Shown here in pieces: positions 6,259 to 14,354 of a stretch of 53,069 bases of DNA. Numbering within the stretch: the first letter of the stretch is position 1; every line of letters begins with the position of its first letter. The stretch spans positions 1 through 53,069 of the forward strand of contig NZ_FONM01000020.1 in assembly GCF_900112935.1 (NCBI RefSeq). Reading direction: 5' to 3'. The position numbers and the translations under genes were made by a program. The DNA is from Trichococcus pasteurii. Its GTDB lineage: Bacteria > Bacillota > Bacilli > Lactobacillales > Aerococcaceae. The notes below the pieces were generated by a model, which worked only from the letters and a program-made list of their open reading frames with translations, searched no databases and was not told where the DNA came from.

Positions 6259-7797
6259 TTATTGTTTCAGGTCAAATAGAAAGGTGGAGCCTTTTCCCGG
6301 GGTGCTTTCGACCGACAAAACGATGCCGTGGCGATCGGCTATCTGCTTGGCGACGGCCAAACCCAGACCTGTGCCTTGCTTGTTGCTTTCTTCGTTTGAT
6401 TTGAAGAACTTTTCGAAGATGTATGGTTGATCCTTTTCCGGGATTCCTGGCCCGTTGTCAGTGATAGCCAATCGGCAGCCCTCACCTGCGCCAGTCAACG
6501 TGATCCGGATTTCACTCTTTTCGGCTGAAAATTTGACGGCATTCTCCATCACGGCAAGCAGCATCTGCCGCAGCCGGGTATAGTCGCCCATCAGCATGAA
6601 CGTCAGCGGCTCCTTTGTGAAAGTCAGCGTGATTTCCTTTTCCCTGGCGATGTAGCGCACGGAACGGATGGCGTTCTCCACGACATCCACAAAATTCAAG
6701 GAACTCATCTCCATTTGATAGTCCGGGTTCTGCAGCCGCGACAGCTCCAGCAGATCGTTGATCATCCGCTCCAGATGGATGCTTTCGGTCAACATCTGTT
6801 GGTAGTATTCATCGATTTTGGCGGGATCCTCGACGACATGATCGTTCAAGGCCTCCAGCGAGCCGCGGATGACCGTGACCGGCGTGCGCAATTCATGGGA
6901 AATGCTCGTGATGAAATCCTTGCGCATCTTATCCAACTTGGCGCTTTCTTGCGCAGCCTCAGCCAACTTGTCCGCCAGGATATCGATGTTGGCGGCAAGC
7001 GAACCCATTTCATCATTTTGAATGATCCCCGTTTGGGCTTCGTAATGGTTATCCGCCAACTGCTGTGTCGTTTCTTCCATCCTCTTCAGCGGCTGGATGA
7101 ACCGTTTCGCCAACAGGACCGCTATCCCGACCGCGGCGATCAAAGCCAAAGCCAAGCTGATTCCCAAAGTCGAAAATCCCGACCGCACGGCAGCCTGCAT
7201 GTTTGCGATATAGTCGTGCAAAAGGACCGCAGCGATAACCTCCCCTTCTGCGGAGAGCACCGGCGCCCCGACCGTGATGGAGGTATCCTCCAACAACGGG
7301 CTGAAGCCTTCGCTGAAGGCGACGTCCCCTTCGAATACCTCATCGACAAGCGCAAGCGCAGCGCTTGGTAGTTCGGCATAGGTGATCGCTTTTTTGCCGG
7401 TTCCGACACTGATTGTCTCTGCGGATTGGTCGACGATCCATACCTCGCCCATCGCGATATCCTGAATGGCCGTGATATAGGTGTTGTATCCGCTCGTATT
7501 GTTGCGCCCGGTTGTCCCCGTCGCCCCAATTTGTGCGAGCAGGGCAGTTCCTGTTTGTTTACCGTTGGCACTGCCCTTTGCAATGACCGGAACCTCATCT
7601 AAAGCGGTACTCCCGTCTTCCAAATAATCCGCCACGCCGGCAGCAATCGCCTCAGCCCGTTCCTGCATATCCGCCCGGTAAATTTGTTCGGTATGACGGG
7701 TGAACAGCAGCAGGAAGGCCCCTCCGACAACCAAGGAAAACAGCAAGATGACGGAAGTGAAATAGAGGACCAGTTTGCGGGTGATCTTATACTTCAT
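6259..7797 (-). CDS. Sensor histidine kinase
   Basis: A 512-residue membrane kinase. Helix 1 is at about 10-32 and helix 2 at about 200-225, enclosing a 165-residue extracellular sensing domain. HAMP follows (about 226-280), then the dimerisation domain with the phosphorylated histidine in SISHELRTP near residue 300, and an ATPase domain with N-box MENAVKFS, DNGPGIPE and GTGLGLAV. It overlaps the response regulator gene by 11 bases, so the pair is translationally coupled and will signal together. The signal is unknown. Its GC content is clearly higher than that of the accessory DNA to the left. Confidence 0.93.
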   Translation of the reverse strand: MKYKITRKLVLYFTSVILLFSLVVGGAFLLLFTRHTEQIYRADMQERAEAIAAGVADYLEDGSTALDEVPVIAKGSANGKQTGTALLAQIGATGTTGRNNTSGYNTYITAIQDIAMGEVWIVDQSAETISVGTGKKAITYAELPSAALALVDEVFEGDVAFSEGFSPLLEDTSITVGAPVLSAEGEVIAAVLLHDYIANMQAAVRSGFSTLGISLALALIAAVGIAVLLAKRFIQPLKRMEETTQQLADNHYEAQTGIIQNDEMGSLAANIDILADKLAEAAQESAKLDKMRKDFITSISHELRTPVTVIRGSLEALNDHVVEDPAKIDEYYQQMLTESIHLERMINDLLELSRLQNPDYQMEMSSLNFVDVVENAIRSVRYIAREKEITLTFTKEPLTFMLMGDYTRLRQMLLAVMENAVKFSAEKSEIRITLTGAGEGCRLAITDNGPGIPEKDQPYIFEKFFKSNEESNKQGTGLGLAVAKQIADRHGIVLSVESTPGKGSTFLFDLKQ

Positions 7798-8488
7798 CTG
7801 GGTTCACCTCAAATTTGTAGCCGATGCCCCAAACGGTTTTGATGTCCCACGACGGATGGGGAATTTGATCGATCTTTGCCCGCAGGCGCTTGATGTGCGA
7901 GTCGACCGTCCGATTATCGCCGAAATAGTCGTAGCCCCAGACACTATCCAACAGATTGTCGCGGCTGAACACCTTGTTCTTGTTTGTCGCCAAAATCCAA
8001 AGCAGCTCGATCTCTTTTTTCGTGAGATGGACTTGGTGCCCGGCGACCTTTACGATGAATTCGTCCAATCGGATCTCCAGATTTTCATGGACGTAGAGTT
8101 TATGGTGATCCTTGTTGTCCGATGTCTGATCCAACCGCCGTAGGATTGCCCGAATGCGCGCCATCACTTCACCCGGCGAAAAAGGCTTGACGATGTAGTC
8201 GTCCGCTCCGATATCCAAGCCCATGATCCGTTCAAAATCTTCCCCTCTGGCGGTCACCATGATGATGGGAATCGAGGAAACTTTCCGGATTTCCCTGCAC
8301 ACTTCGAAGCCATCCTTTTTCGGCATCATCACATCCAGCAAAATCAAATCGAATTTGTCTTTCCCGAATTCCTGCAGCGCCTGTTCGCCATCATAGGCGA
8401 CGACCGCCTCGTAGCCATCCTTTTCTGAATACTCCTTCAGGATGGATGTTATTTGTTTGTTGTCATCCGCAATCAATAGCTTTACCAT
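7787..8488 (-). CDS. Response regulator, OmpR/PhoB family
   Basis: A 233-residue regulator with a receiver domain (1-120: acidic pair D8-D9, phosphorylation site D52 in LLDVMMP, T in VTARG and K in VKPFSPGE) and a winged-helix DNA-binding domain (about 135-228, ending TVWGIGYKF). GAGGAGGG lies before the ATG. It is first in its operon and divergent from the gene for a small secreted protein, 166 bases away. That shared region holds a CACA-AA-TGTG palindrome near 8565. The secreted protein is therefore the obvious candidate target, though this is inference. Confidence 0.94.
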   Translation of the reverse strand: MVKLLIADDNKQITSILKEYSEKDGYEAVVAYDGEQALQEFGKDKFDLILLDVMMPKKDGFEVCREIRKVSSIPIIMVTARGEDFERIMGLDIGADDYIVKPFSPGEVMARIRAILRRLDQTSDNKDHHKLYVHENLEIRLDEFIVKVAGHQVHLTKKEIELLWILATNKNKVFSRDNLLDSVWGYDYFGDNRTVDSHIKRLRAKIDQIPHPSWDIKTVWGIGYKFEVNPDEV

Positions 8489-8654
8489 CGTACTCCCTCC
8501 TCGGGGAAATCATACTGCAAAAATATGGCAAGATTATGTTTTCACCCCGATAATACCACACAAATGTGCCTTTAAAAACACGCTTCTGCCATACTTTTTG
8601 ATTATTCTTAGGTCAGTAAGAAATAACAAAAAATCATACCAGGGGGAAACAAAA

Positions 8655-9011
8655 ATGAACAAGACAAGAATCATGACCATCCTATCCGTTGCAGGCTTTT
8701 TTGTTGGAGGTGCAGCACCGGTACTGGCAGCGAGCGACACGGCAGCCCAGAACGGCACGATGACCCAAGAGCAAATCAAGTCAGGCGAATGCACAAATGA
8801 AGGAGCAAAAAAACAAGGCAATGAAGAGGCAACCATGAAACGTGCCCGCGAGAAAAGCGGCACGTGCGATGGAACGGGTACGCAAGCCAATCAGGATGGT
8901 AACCAAAACGCTACGGGCGAAGCAGACGGCGACGGCAACCAATACGGTACGGCTGAAACGGACAATGACGGCAAAAACGGTGTCCGCGATCAATCTTGCC
9001 AAACTGAATAA
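8655..9011 (+). CDS. Small secreted acidic protein, function unknown
   Basis: A protein of 118 residues starting at the ATG at 8655, eight bases after AGGGGG. A Sec signal peptide is clear: basic MNKTR, hydrophobic ILSVAGFFVGGAAPV, then a likely cut at VLA-A near 26/27. The mature part is low-complexity, rich in D, N, G, T, Q and E, with three cysteines (46, 71, 115) and two similar blocks in the last third (NATGEADGDGNQ, YGTAETDNDG). There is no cell-wall anchor or catalytic motif. It is divergent to the two-component system. Role unknown; a stress-induced or metal-binding exoprotein are possibilities. Confidence 0.75.
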   Translation: MNKTRIMTILSVAGFFVGGAAPVLAASDTAAQNGTMTQEQIKSGECTNEGAKKQGNEEATMKRAREKSGTCDGTGTQANQDGNQNATGEADGDGNQYGTAETDNDGKNGVRDQSCQTE

Positions 9012-9047
9012 CAGTCCATCACATTAGAGTGAAGACTATAAGACAAG

Positions 9048-9081
9048 AAGGGGCGGTCTCGCAATGAGATCGCCCCTTTTT
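9048..9081 (+). terminator. Terminator of the secreted-protein gene
   Basis: AAGGGGCGGTCTC and GAGATCGCCCCTT pair as a GC-rich stem (one G-T) around a short loop, followed by TTTTT at 9077-9081. It lies 36 bases after the stop. Confidence 0.9.
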
Positions 9082-9150
9082 GTGCGTATTCCACTTTTGC
9101 AGCTGAAATCCCACAGATCGAGAGAACAAGACTGCAAAAACATACCCGCC

Positions 9151-9282
9151 AGCTCCGGCCAGGCTTTCGTTCGCCGGAGGAGCCGGTAAATAGATGGGCT
9201 CTTCTCCGATGTAGCTTCAGCTGGTCGGAAGACGGCATCTGAATGTGGTGTCAACTCCGGCGAAGCCTCCTTAACCGGAGCT
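9151..9282 (-). repeat. Three hairpin repeat units, intergenic (first cluster)
   Basis: Three imperfect inverted repeats of about 30 bp stand at 9151-9182, 9203-9232 and 9252-9282, with a period close to 50 bp. On the minus strand each reads CTCCG(G/A)...AAG...GGCTTC(G/A)(C/T)CGGAG or a close variant. The third is CTCCGGTTAAGGAGGCTTCG followed by CCGGAGTT. The same unit recurs three times in the opposite orientation at 25324-25456. The stretch from 9082 to 9321 has no gene. Confidence 0.7.
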
Positions 9283-9321
9283 GGGTAGCCCCACAACTTC
9301 TCCATGCAAAAACTCCTCAAC

Positions 9322-10086
9322 CTATCCAATGCTTCGCCCATAACTCATGACCGCAAGCAGCGCCATGTACGCGAGGAAAACAAAATCGTTGCCGGAAAAA
9401 CCTATCTTATAATAGTAGGTCCGGCTCTCATTGCCGGAAAACCTTTTCGCTTCCATCGCCACGGCGATGCGATGCGCACGCCGGATGCTCCCTGACAAGA
9501 GCGGGATGGTGTAGACCTTCATCCTGAAGAGAATACCCTGCAAGCCTTTCACCTTTTCGCTTCCGCGCACCTTGCGAGCATTGCGGATCGTTTCGAATTC
9601 TTCCGTCATGATAGGAATCAACCGCAGCGCAGCCATGAAGCTGTAGGCATATTTCGGATCCAGGCGCAGCTGCTGCATCAACGAATAGAACAAATTGACC
9701 GGACGGGTCGTCAATGCGAAGGTCAAGCCCAAAACGGCGAAGACCATGGCGCGCAGTCCTATCAGCATGCCCCGCAAAAAACTCTCCTCAGTGATGCGGA
9801 TCAGCCCCCATTCGAACCAAAGCGTTTCGCCTTTCCCGAACATGATCATGGCGCTGGCTGTCGACACGAAAATGGCACAGAAAGGAATCAACAGCAACAA
9901 GATCCGCTTCAACGGCTGTCCCGTGAACAGCAGGAACAGGACCAAAAGCCCACTGCCGATGAAGGCCATAATCTCAAGGTTGCGGACAAACAGTACAGCG
10001 ATGCAGAGCAGCAGCGCCATGCCTAATTTCAAGCTAGGATTGACACGGTGAAGCCAGGTTTCTTTCGCTTGTTCCCATTCCTTCAT
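9322..10086 (-). CDS. ykoC: ECF transporter transmembrane component (EcfT/YkoC)
   Basis: A 254-residue EcfT protein with about five or six helices. It carries the coupling-helix signatures of the family around MAALRLIP (about 150) and RNARKVRG, followed by SIRRAHRIAVAMEAKRF near 210. EcfT joins the substrate-binding S component to the two ATPase domains. Its ATG overlaps the end of ykoD by four bases. By its place after tenA, ykoE and ykoD it belongs to a hydroxymethylpyrimidine/thiamine-precursor importer. Confidence 0.88.
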   Translation of the reverse strand: MKEWEQAKETWLHRVNPSLKLGMALLLCIAVLFVRNLEIMAFIGSGLLVLFLLFTGQPLKRILLLLIPFCAIFVSTASAMIMFGKGETLWFEWGLIRITEESFLRGMLIGLRAMVFAVLGLTFALTTRPVNLFYSLMQQLRLDPKYAYSFMAALRLIPIMTEEFETIRNARKVRGSEKVKGLQGILFRMKVYTIPLLSGSIRRAHRIAVAMEAKRFSGNESRTYYYKIGFSGNDFVFLAYMALLAVMSYGRSIG

Positions 10087-11570
10087 CCGTATATCCCCCC
10101 TTCCAATCGCAATTCAGCGGAGAATGCAGTCTGCATGTCCGTAGCCGATCCGGTTGTGTCCCGGATTTTGCCATCTGCAACCGTCCAAAACGTTGTGCCA
10201 TAGTTCCGTGAGAGCACTTCATCATGCGTCACCATCAGGATGACGGCGCCCTTTTTCCGGTAGCTCTCCAAAAATTCCAGCAGCGCAAAAGTGTTTTGGG
10301 AATCAAGCCCGAAAGTCGGTTCATCCAGAAGGATCAGCTGTTGGCCTTGGATGATCGTCGCCGCTACGCTCAGACGCCGTTTTTGTCCCATCGAAAGTTG
10401 GAAAGGATTTTTCTCCCGCTGCCCGCTCAACTGGAAAAGCTCCAGATATTCCTCCACAAGCTTCTCGATTTCCGAATTTCCCTTGCCGTCCAACCGGAGC
10501 GAATAAGCCATCTCTTCGTAGACTGTATTCGCCACAAACTGGTACTCCGGATTCTGGAAAACAAAAGCCACCCGTTCGGCCAACTTCTTCAATTTTCTGA
10601 TTGGCTTCCCCTCCAGCTCGTAGTGCCCGCTCGTTTTGATGAACTGCATGACGGCATGGAGGAAGGTGCTTTTCCCAGCTCCATTTTGGCCGCGGATGAT
10701 GACCCATTCACCCGGATAGGCAGCCAGCCCGGCACCTTGAATTTTTATTTCCCCATTGCGCAAGCCTTTGAAATCGCGCAATTCCAGCAGCGGACTTTGC
10801 AATCTAAAGGCCTTTTGCTCTCGTTCCAACGGCGTTTCTGCCAGATGTTGGTCCCATACCCCCGGGAACCAGATGCCTTGCTCCTTCATCTCATCCTTGT
10901 AGGCCGAGAAGATTGTTGCGTTCGGTCCATCGGCGATGATGCGGCCGGATGCATCGAACAATACAAGCCGTTCGGCGAATGCCAGCACATGATCAATTTT
11001 GTGTTCCACAATGATGACCGTTTTGTCCTTGCAGACTTGCTTCAGGACCTCCCAGATCGTTTCCGTCCCTTCCGGATCGAGCATGGCGGAGGGCTCATCC
11101 AAAAAGAGCACCTCCGGATCCAAGGCCAACACCGAGGCGATCGCCAGCCGCTGCTTCATCCCGCCAGAAAGGCTTGCGATGGGGATATGGCTGTCCGCCA
11201 ATTCCAAGCCTACTTGCCGGAGCGCAAAGTCTATTTTGGCAGCCATCTCTTCGCGTGGAACCGAGAGATTTTCGAGCACGAAAGCGAGCTCCTCATCAAC
11301 GTAGGGCATGCAGAATTGGCTGTCCGGGTCCTGGAAAACATAGCCCCAGGAAGCCGGCGTCACAAGCTTATCGGCCTTCATCGGCACTTCGATCGATTGC
11401 GGAATCAGCCCGCTCAAAACCTGCAGCAGCGTGGATTTGCCGCAGCCGGATGGCCCCAAAAGCAGCACTTTTTCGCCTTCAGCGACCGAAAAGGAAAGGT
11501 CCCTGAACAACAACTCGGCATCGCCGGGAAATTTCAGTTTCAGTTTCTCCACATACGCTTGCCGCTCCAT
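10083..11570 (-). CDS. ykoD: ECF transporter ATPase with two ATP-binding domains (YkoD)
   Basis: A 495-residue fusion of two ABC domains, a pair that in most ECF systems is encoded by two genes. The first has GPSGCGKST and LSGGMKQRL, the second GQNGAGKST and LSMGQKRRL, each with a Walker B ending in DEP. The start is taken at the second ATG (11570), nine bases after AAGGAGG; the first ATG touches the ribosome site. This site overlaps the end of ykoE. It powers uptake of the thiamine pyrimidine moiety together with YkoE and YkoC. Confidence 0.92.
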   Translation of the reverse strand: MERQAYVEKLKLKFPGDAELLFRDLSFSVAEGEKVLLLGPSGCGKSTLLQVLSGLIPQSIEVPMKADKLVTPASWGYVFQDPDSQFCMPYVDEELAFVLENLSVPREEMAAKIDFALRQVGLELADSHIPIASLSGGMKQRLAIASVLALDPEVLFLDEPSAMLDPEGTETIWEVLKQVCKDKTVIIVEHKIDHVLAFAERLVLFDASGRIIADGPNATIFSAYKDEMKEQGIWFPGVWDQHLAETPLEREQKAFRLQSPLLELRDFKGLRNGEIKIQGAGLAAYPGEWVIIRGQNGAGKSTFLHAVMQFIKTSGHYELEGKPIRKLKKLAERVAFVFQNPEYQFVANTVYEEMAYSLRLDGKGNSEIEKLVEEYLELFQLSGQREKNPFQLSMGQKRRLSVAATIIQGQQLILLDEPTFGLDSQNTFALLEFLESYRKKGAVILMVTHDEVLSRNYGTTFWTVADGKIRDTTGSATDMQTAFSAELRLEGGIYG

Positions 11571-11584
11571 TTCCGCCATCCTCC

Positions 11585-12163
11585 TTAATCCATATCTGTG
11601 AAATCTTCAGTCGAAAGCGGACGGACAAGGTTCGTCACGCCGGTATCCTCCAGGACTTCCGCCAAATAATAGGCCAGCACGCCGGCAAAGAAAATCGATC
11701 CGGCAAAACGGGCCAGCAAGTAAAGCGCCAAGTTCCAAGGAGCCAACTCAGCGATCTGCCCGTTCAAAGCATCCACCAAAAGCGAACCCACACAAGATGC
11801 CGAAGCTGCCAAAGCGGCAACCTTCAGGTCAAAACGTTTGTAGCGGAAAGCCATGAACACCAATTCCGCAAACAATCCCTGCACCACGCCGGAAAGCAAG
11901 ACGGTCAGACCCCATGGCGAACCCAAAAGGAATTCGCCTGAAGCCGCAGCGATTTCCGCCAACAGCGCCACACCCGGTTTGCGGATGATGAAATAGGCGA
12001 CGGTACCGGCGATGAACCACATGCCGTAAAGCAGTTGATCAAGATGGAGACCCAACGGCTGCACCGCGTAATAGACTGTTCCCCACAGGATGTAGACAAT
12101 CCCGAAAGCGATGGCGATGACGATCGTCACCAAAATATCTGTAAGCTTCAATTCTTTTTTCAT
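11585..12163 (-). CDS. ykoE: ECF transporter S component for thiamine precursors (YkoE)
   Basis: A 192-residue membrane protein from MKKELKLTD, with GAGGAG nine bases upstream. About five helices are seen, including VTIVIAIAFGIVYILWG at the start. The region GTVAYFIIRKPGVALLAEI with PWGLTVLLSGVVQGL is characteristic of YkoE. It binds the vitamin precursor (hydroxymethylpyrimidine is the inferred substrate of this group) and docks to YkoC-YkoD. It lies between tenA and ykoD in an operon under a TPP riboswitch, which strongly supports the substrate class. Confidence 0.9.
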   Translation of the reverse strand: MKKELKLTDILVTIVIAIAFGIVYILWGTVYYAVQPLGLHLDQLLYGMWFIAGTVAYFIIRKPGVALLAEIAAASGEFLLGSPWGLTVLLSGVVQGLFAELVFMAFRYKRFDLKVAALAASASCVGSLLVDALNGQIAELAPWNLALYLLARFAGSIFFAGVLAYYLAEVLEDTGVTNLVRPLSTEDFTDMD

Positions 12164-12198
12164 TTTTTCTGTCTCCTCTTTGTGTTTGATTTTGTCTT

Positions 12199-12873
12199 TT
12201 ATTTTTCCAACGGTACCGGCCACGTTTCCATGCGATAGGCCATTTCCCAAAACGCGTACTCGTACTGGCTGCTGATGATGAAATGCTCTTTCATCCTTTC
12301 TCGGTCGGCTTCGCTCACGGCTGCGGCAATCTTGTCCAGATGCGCAATCTGCTCATCCACCCGGTCCTGAAAATCCTTCCCGCCATAGGTAGCGATCCAT
12401 TCCTGATAGATCGGTTCTTCAGGTGCTGCGTCAATGAAGGCATCCCCGATCTCGGCGTAGAGCCAGTAGCAAGGCAGAACAGCGGCGACGACATCGCCTA
12501 GGTGACCTGCGTGGCCGGCGCGATAGAGATGGGAAGTGTAGGCATAGGTTGTGGGCGCGGGCTTGAAAAGCTCTTTTTCCTCCGCGGTGATGCCCAGCCT
12601 TTTCGAAAACTGTTCATGCAGACCGATTTCGGCGCTGTACGTATGCTTCGCGAAGTCGGCGAACTGGTTGGTAGTCGCGATATCCGGTGCTTTGGCTGCA
12701 CCAAGGGCCAAAATTTTGGCGAAGCGCGTCAGGTAATAGGAATCCTGCTGGATATAGAAACGGAAATTCTCCAAAGGCAAAGTGCCGTCCCCGATCCCTT
12801 TAACGAACGGATGCTCCATGCTGGCTGCCCAGATTGGTTCAACCGCTTGGCGGATTTGTGCTGAAAATGTCAT
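12199..12873 (-). CDS. tenA: Aminopyrimidine aminohydrolase / thiaminase II (TenA)
   Basis: A 224-residue TenA-fold enzyme starting at 12873, where GGAGGG stands six bases before the ATG. The catalytic set known from Bacillus TenA is present at the same numbers: D44 (QQDSYYL), C135 (VLPCYWLYAEIG) and E205 (QYEYAFW). It hydrolyses aminopyrimidine breakdown products of thiamine to hydroxymethylpyrimidine, which is then phosphorylated and reused. It is the first gene of the riboswitch-controlled operon with the ykoEDC transporter: uptake and processing of salvage substrate together. Confidence 0.93.
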   Translation of the reverse strand: MTFSAQIRQAVEPIWAASMEHPFVKGIGDGTLPLENFRFYIQQDSYYLTRFAKILALGAAKAPDIATTNQFADFAKHTYSAEIGLHEQFSKRLGITAEEKELFKPAPTTYAYTSHLYRAGHAGHLGDVVAAVLPCYWLYAEIGDAFIDAAPEEPIYQEWIATYGGKDFQDRVDEQIAHLDKIAAAVSEADRERMKEHFIISSQYEYAFWEMAYRMETWPVPLEK

Positions 12874-12950
12874 TGCTTTCCCTCCATATGCTGTGAGCGA
12901 TCCGCCAGGGTCCCGACTCATCCGGACGGCCGCTCTTGATTTTTGCAAAC

Positions 12951-12987
12951 AAAAAAACCACTCTCTTCCCAACGGAAAAAAGTGGTT
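12951..12987 (-). terminator. Riboswitch-controlled intrinsic terminator before tenA
   Basis: On the minus strand AACCACTTTTTTCC pairs with GGAAGAGAGTGGTT (14 bp, with G-T pairs) around a four-base loop, followed by seven T. It lies between the TPP aptamer and the tenA start, so it is the expression platform: TPP binding would favour termination. Confidence 0.85.
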
Positions 12988-13031
12988 GTATGTTCCTTAT
13001 GCAATAGGGACTTACTTAGCCAAAAAAGGCT

Positions 13032-13140
13032 GCCACTTCCCTACGCTGGTACAAACCAGATCAGGTTCTAAGGGTCTCGAAGTCCTACTTCGATCTCAGC
13101 TTTTTGGCGGACAGTCATCCGCCGGTAAAGCACCCCTAGT
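13032..13140 (-). promoter_or_regulatory. TPP riboswitch (THI element)
   Basis: Read on the minus strand, the aptamer core is unmistakable: GGGGTGCT, then GCTGAGA, ACCCTTAGAACCTGATCTGG and GTACCAGCGTAGGGAAGTGGC. A variable stem (CGAAGTAGGACTTCG) lies between. It binds thiamine pyrophosphate and here controls tenA-ykoE-ykoD-ykoC through the terminator at 12951-12987. Apart from these two elements, the interval 12874-13243 holds no gene. Confidence 0.97.
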
Positions 13141-13243
13141 GGTTAAAAAGAATATTCAGTTCATTTGCTGTTGTTCCTATCGTATCATAATTTTTCCGGA
13201 AGTCAACTCGCCCTGTTGCACCAAACGTCACCGTTTCTTGTGT

Positions 13244-13906
13244 TTATTCACCATATGCAGTCAACAACGCTTGTCCATCCGCTTCAAAAACCTGCAATGC
13301 CTGCAGCGCCAAATCTTTGTTCAGCATGTTATTCAGGACATCCGGAGGGATTGTGGCAGTATGGGCGCCCGCCTCCAAAGAATCGATGACTTGTTGGGAG
13401 TTTTTGAAGCTCGCTGCCATGATTTTGGTCCTGTAGCCTCTGGCATCGATGAAGGTCCGCATCGAACGGATCGCCTTGTAGGGATCGATCGCATTGTTCA
13501 GCATCCTGTTCACATACGGTGCCAGATAATCGCATCCGGCTGCGGCGGCCAGGATCCCCTGGTCCGCAGAGTAGATCAGCGTGCCCAGGATCGCTCTTTC
13601 CGGATCATCCTTTTTCACTTTTTTGATTGTTTCCAAGCCTGCTTTTGTCACGGGAATCTTTATCGAAAGTCGGTGATTTGCATCAAATGTCTTTATTGCT
13701 TCATAATCGGCAAACATTTCTTCAGAAGTCGTACCCAGCAATTGTACAAAAAGTTCCGTCGGCTCCAAAGCCAATAAATCTTGTAATTGTTTGAAGCGAC
13801 TGCCGGAACCAGTCGACAAAATTGTCGGGTTGGTGGTGACTCCTTTCAGAAATCCGCTTTTCAAAAAACTTCCGATTGCTTTGATGTCGTTCGAATCTAT
13901 GTACAT
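13244..13906 (-). CDS. Fructose-6-phosphate aldolase-like protein (small transaldolase family)
   Basis: A 220-residue TalC/FSA-type class I aldolase. KGVTTNPTIL near residue 21 and the Schiff-base lysine K83 in SIKIPVTKAG are the family hallmarks, followed by GTLIYSADQG and the SFKNSQQVIDSLEAGAHTAT region. It stands last in the sorbitol operon, six bases after srlB. It could cleave the fructose-6-phosphate made by SrlD into dihydroxyacetone and glyceraldehyde-3-phosphate, or act as transaldolase. The sequence alone does not separate the two activities. Confidence 0.88.
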   Translation of the reverse strand: MYIDSNDIKAIGSFLKSGFLKGVTTNPTILSTGSGSRFKQLQDLLALEPTELFVQLLGTTSEEMFADYEAIKTFDANHRLSIKIPVTKAGLETIKKVKKDDPERAILGTLIYSADQGILAAAAGCDYLAPYVNRMLNNAIDPYKAIRSMRTFIDARGYRTKIMAASFKNSQQVIDSLEAGAHTATIPPDVLNNMLNKDLALQALQVFEADGQALLTAYGE

Positions 13907-13912
13907 ACGCCA

Positions 13913-14281
13913 CTACCCCACAGTTTCAGTGATTTTGATGATGGTTCCTTCCGCGATTTCGTTCACTGTTTTGTTTTCAACATACAGCGAGCCTGCCAAT
14001 TCAGCGACGGTTTCCCCGCTGAAGTTGATGGTGATGTGCCCCAGATCCCTGAGGTTTTTGTTGACCACATTACCCACAGCTGTGACGCGATAACTTTCAT
14101 CGCCGATAACCAACGCGTGTCCTAGTTGAATATCCTGCTCCAGTGCATTTTGTTCGATCAGGAAGCAATAAGGCCGCAATGCTTCCGGAGCATCGTCTCC
14201 GAACAATACCATCATATCCTCAGCTAAAAACTCCTTAGCATTAGGTCCGATTTCTGTGACTACCGTTGAATAAATTGACAT
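13913..14281 (-). CDS. srlB: PTS glucitol/sorbitol-specific IIA component
   Basis: A 122-residue cytoplasmic IIA-Gut protein, of usual length, with the family's beta-rich pattern (YSTVVTEIGPNAKEF at the start, GHALVIGDESYRVTAVGNVV in the middle, LGHITINFSG later). It receives phosphate from HPr and passes it to the IIB domain of SrlE. GGTGAAG precedes the ATG. It is followed closely by the aldolase-like gene and preceded by a 73-base gap with a hairpin. Confidence 0.92.
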   Translation of the reverse strand: MSIYSTVVTEIGPNAKEFLAEDMMVLFGDDAPEALRPYCFLIEQNALEQDIQLGHALVIGDESYRVTAVGNVVNKNLRDLGHITINFSGETVAELAGSLYVENKTVNEIAEGTIIKITETVG

Positions 14282-14316
14282 TTTTCTTCACCTTTTCCGA
14301 TTATTAGTTTTTAACC

Positions 14317-14344
14317 AAAGGCTGAACGAATCCGTTCAGCCTTT
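14317..14344 (-). terminator. Intercistronic hairpin between srlE and srlB
   Basis: A perfect 12-bp stem, AAAGGCTGAACG and CGTTCAGCCTTT, has a four-base loop. On the transcribed (minus) strand it is followed only by TTTGGTTAAAAAC, a weak T-run. It may attenuate or stabilise the operon mRNA rather than end it. Confidence 0.6.
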
Positions 14345-14354
14345 CTTATTTTTC

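Noticed and set aside
10224-11588. A 454-codon open frame on the plus strand
   Set aside because: It is antisense to the two-domain ATPase ykoD, has no ribosome site and gives a composition (R, Q, F, H rich) typical of a shadow of GC-rich coding DNA.
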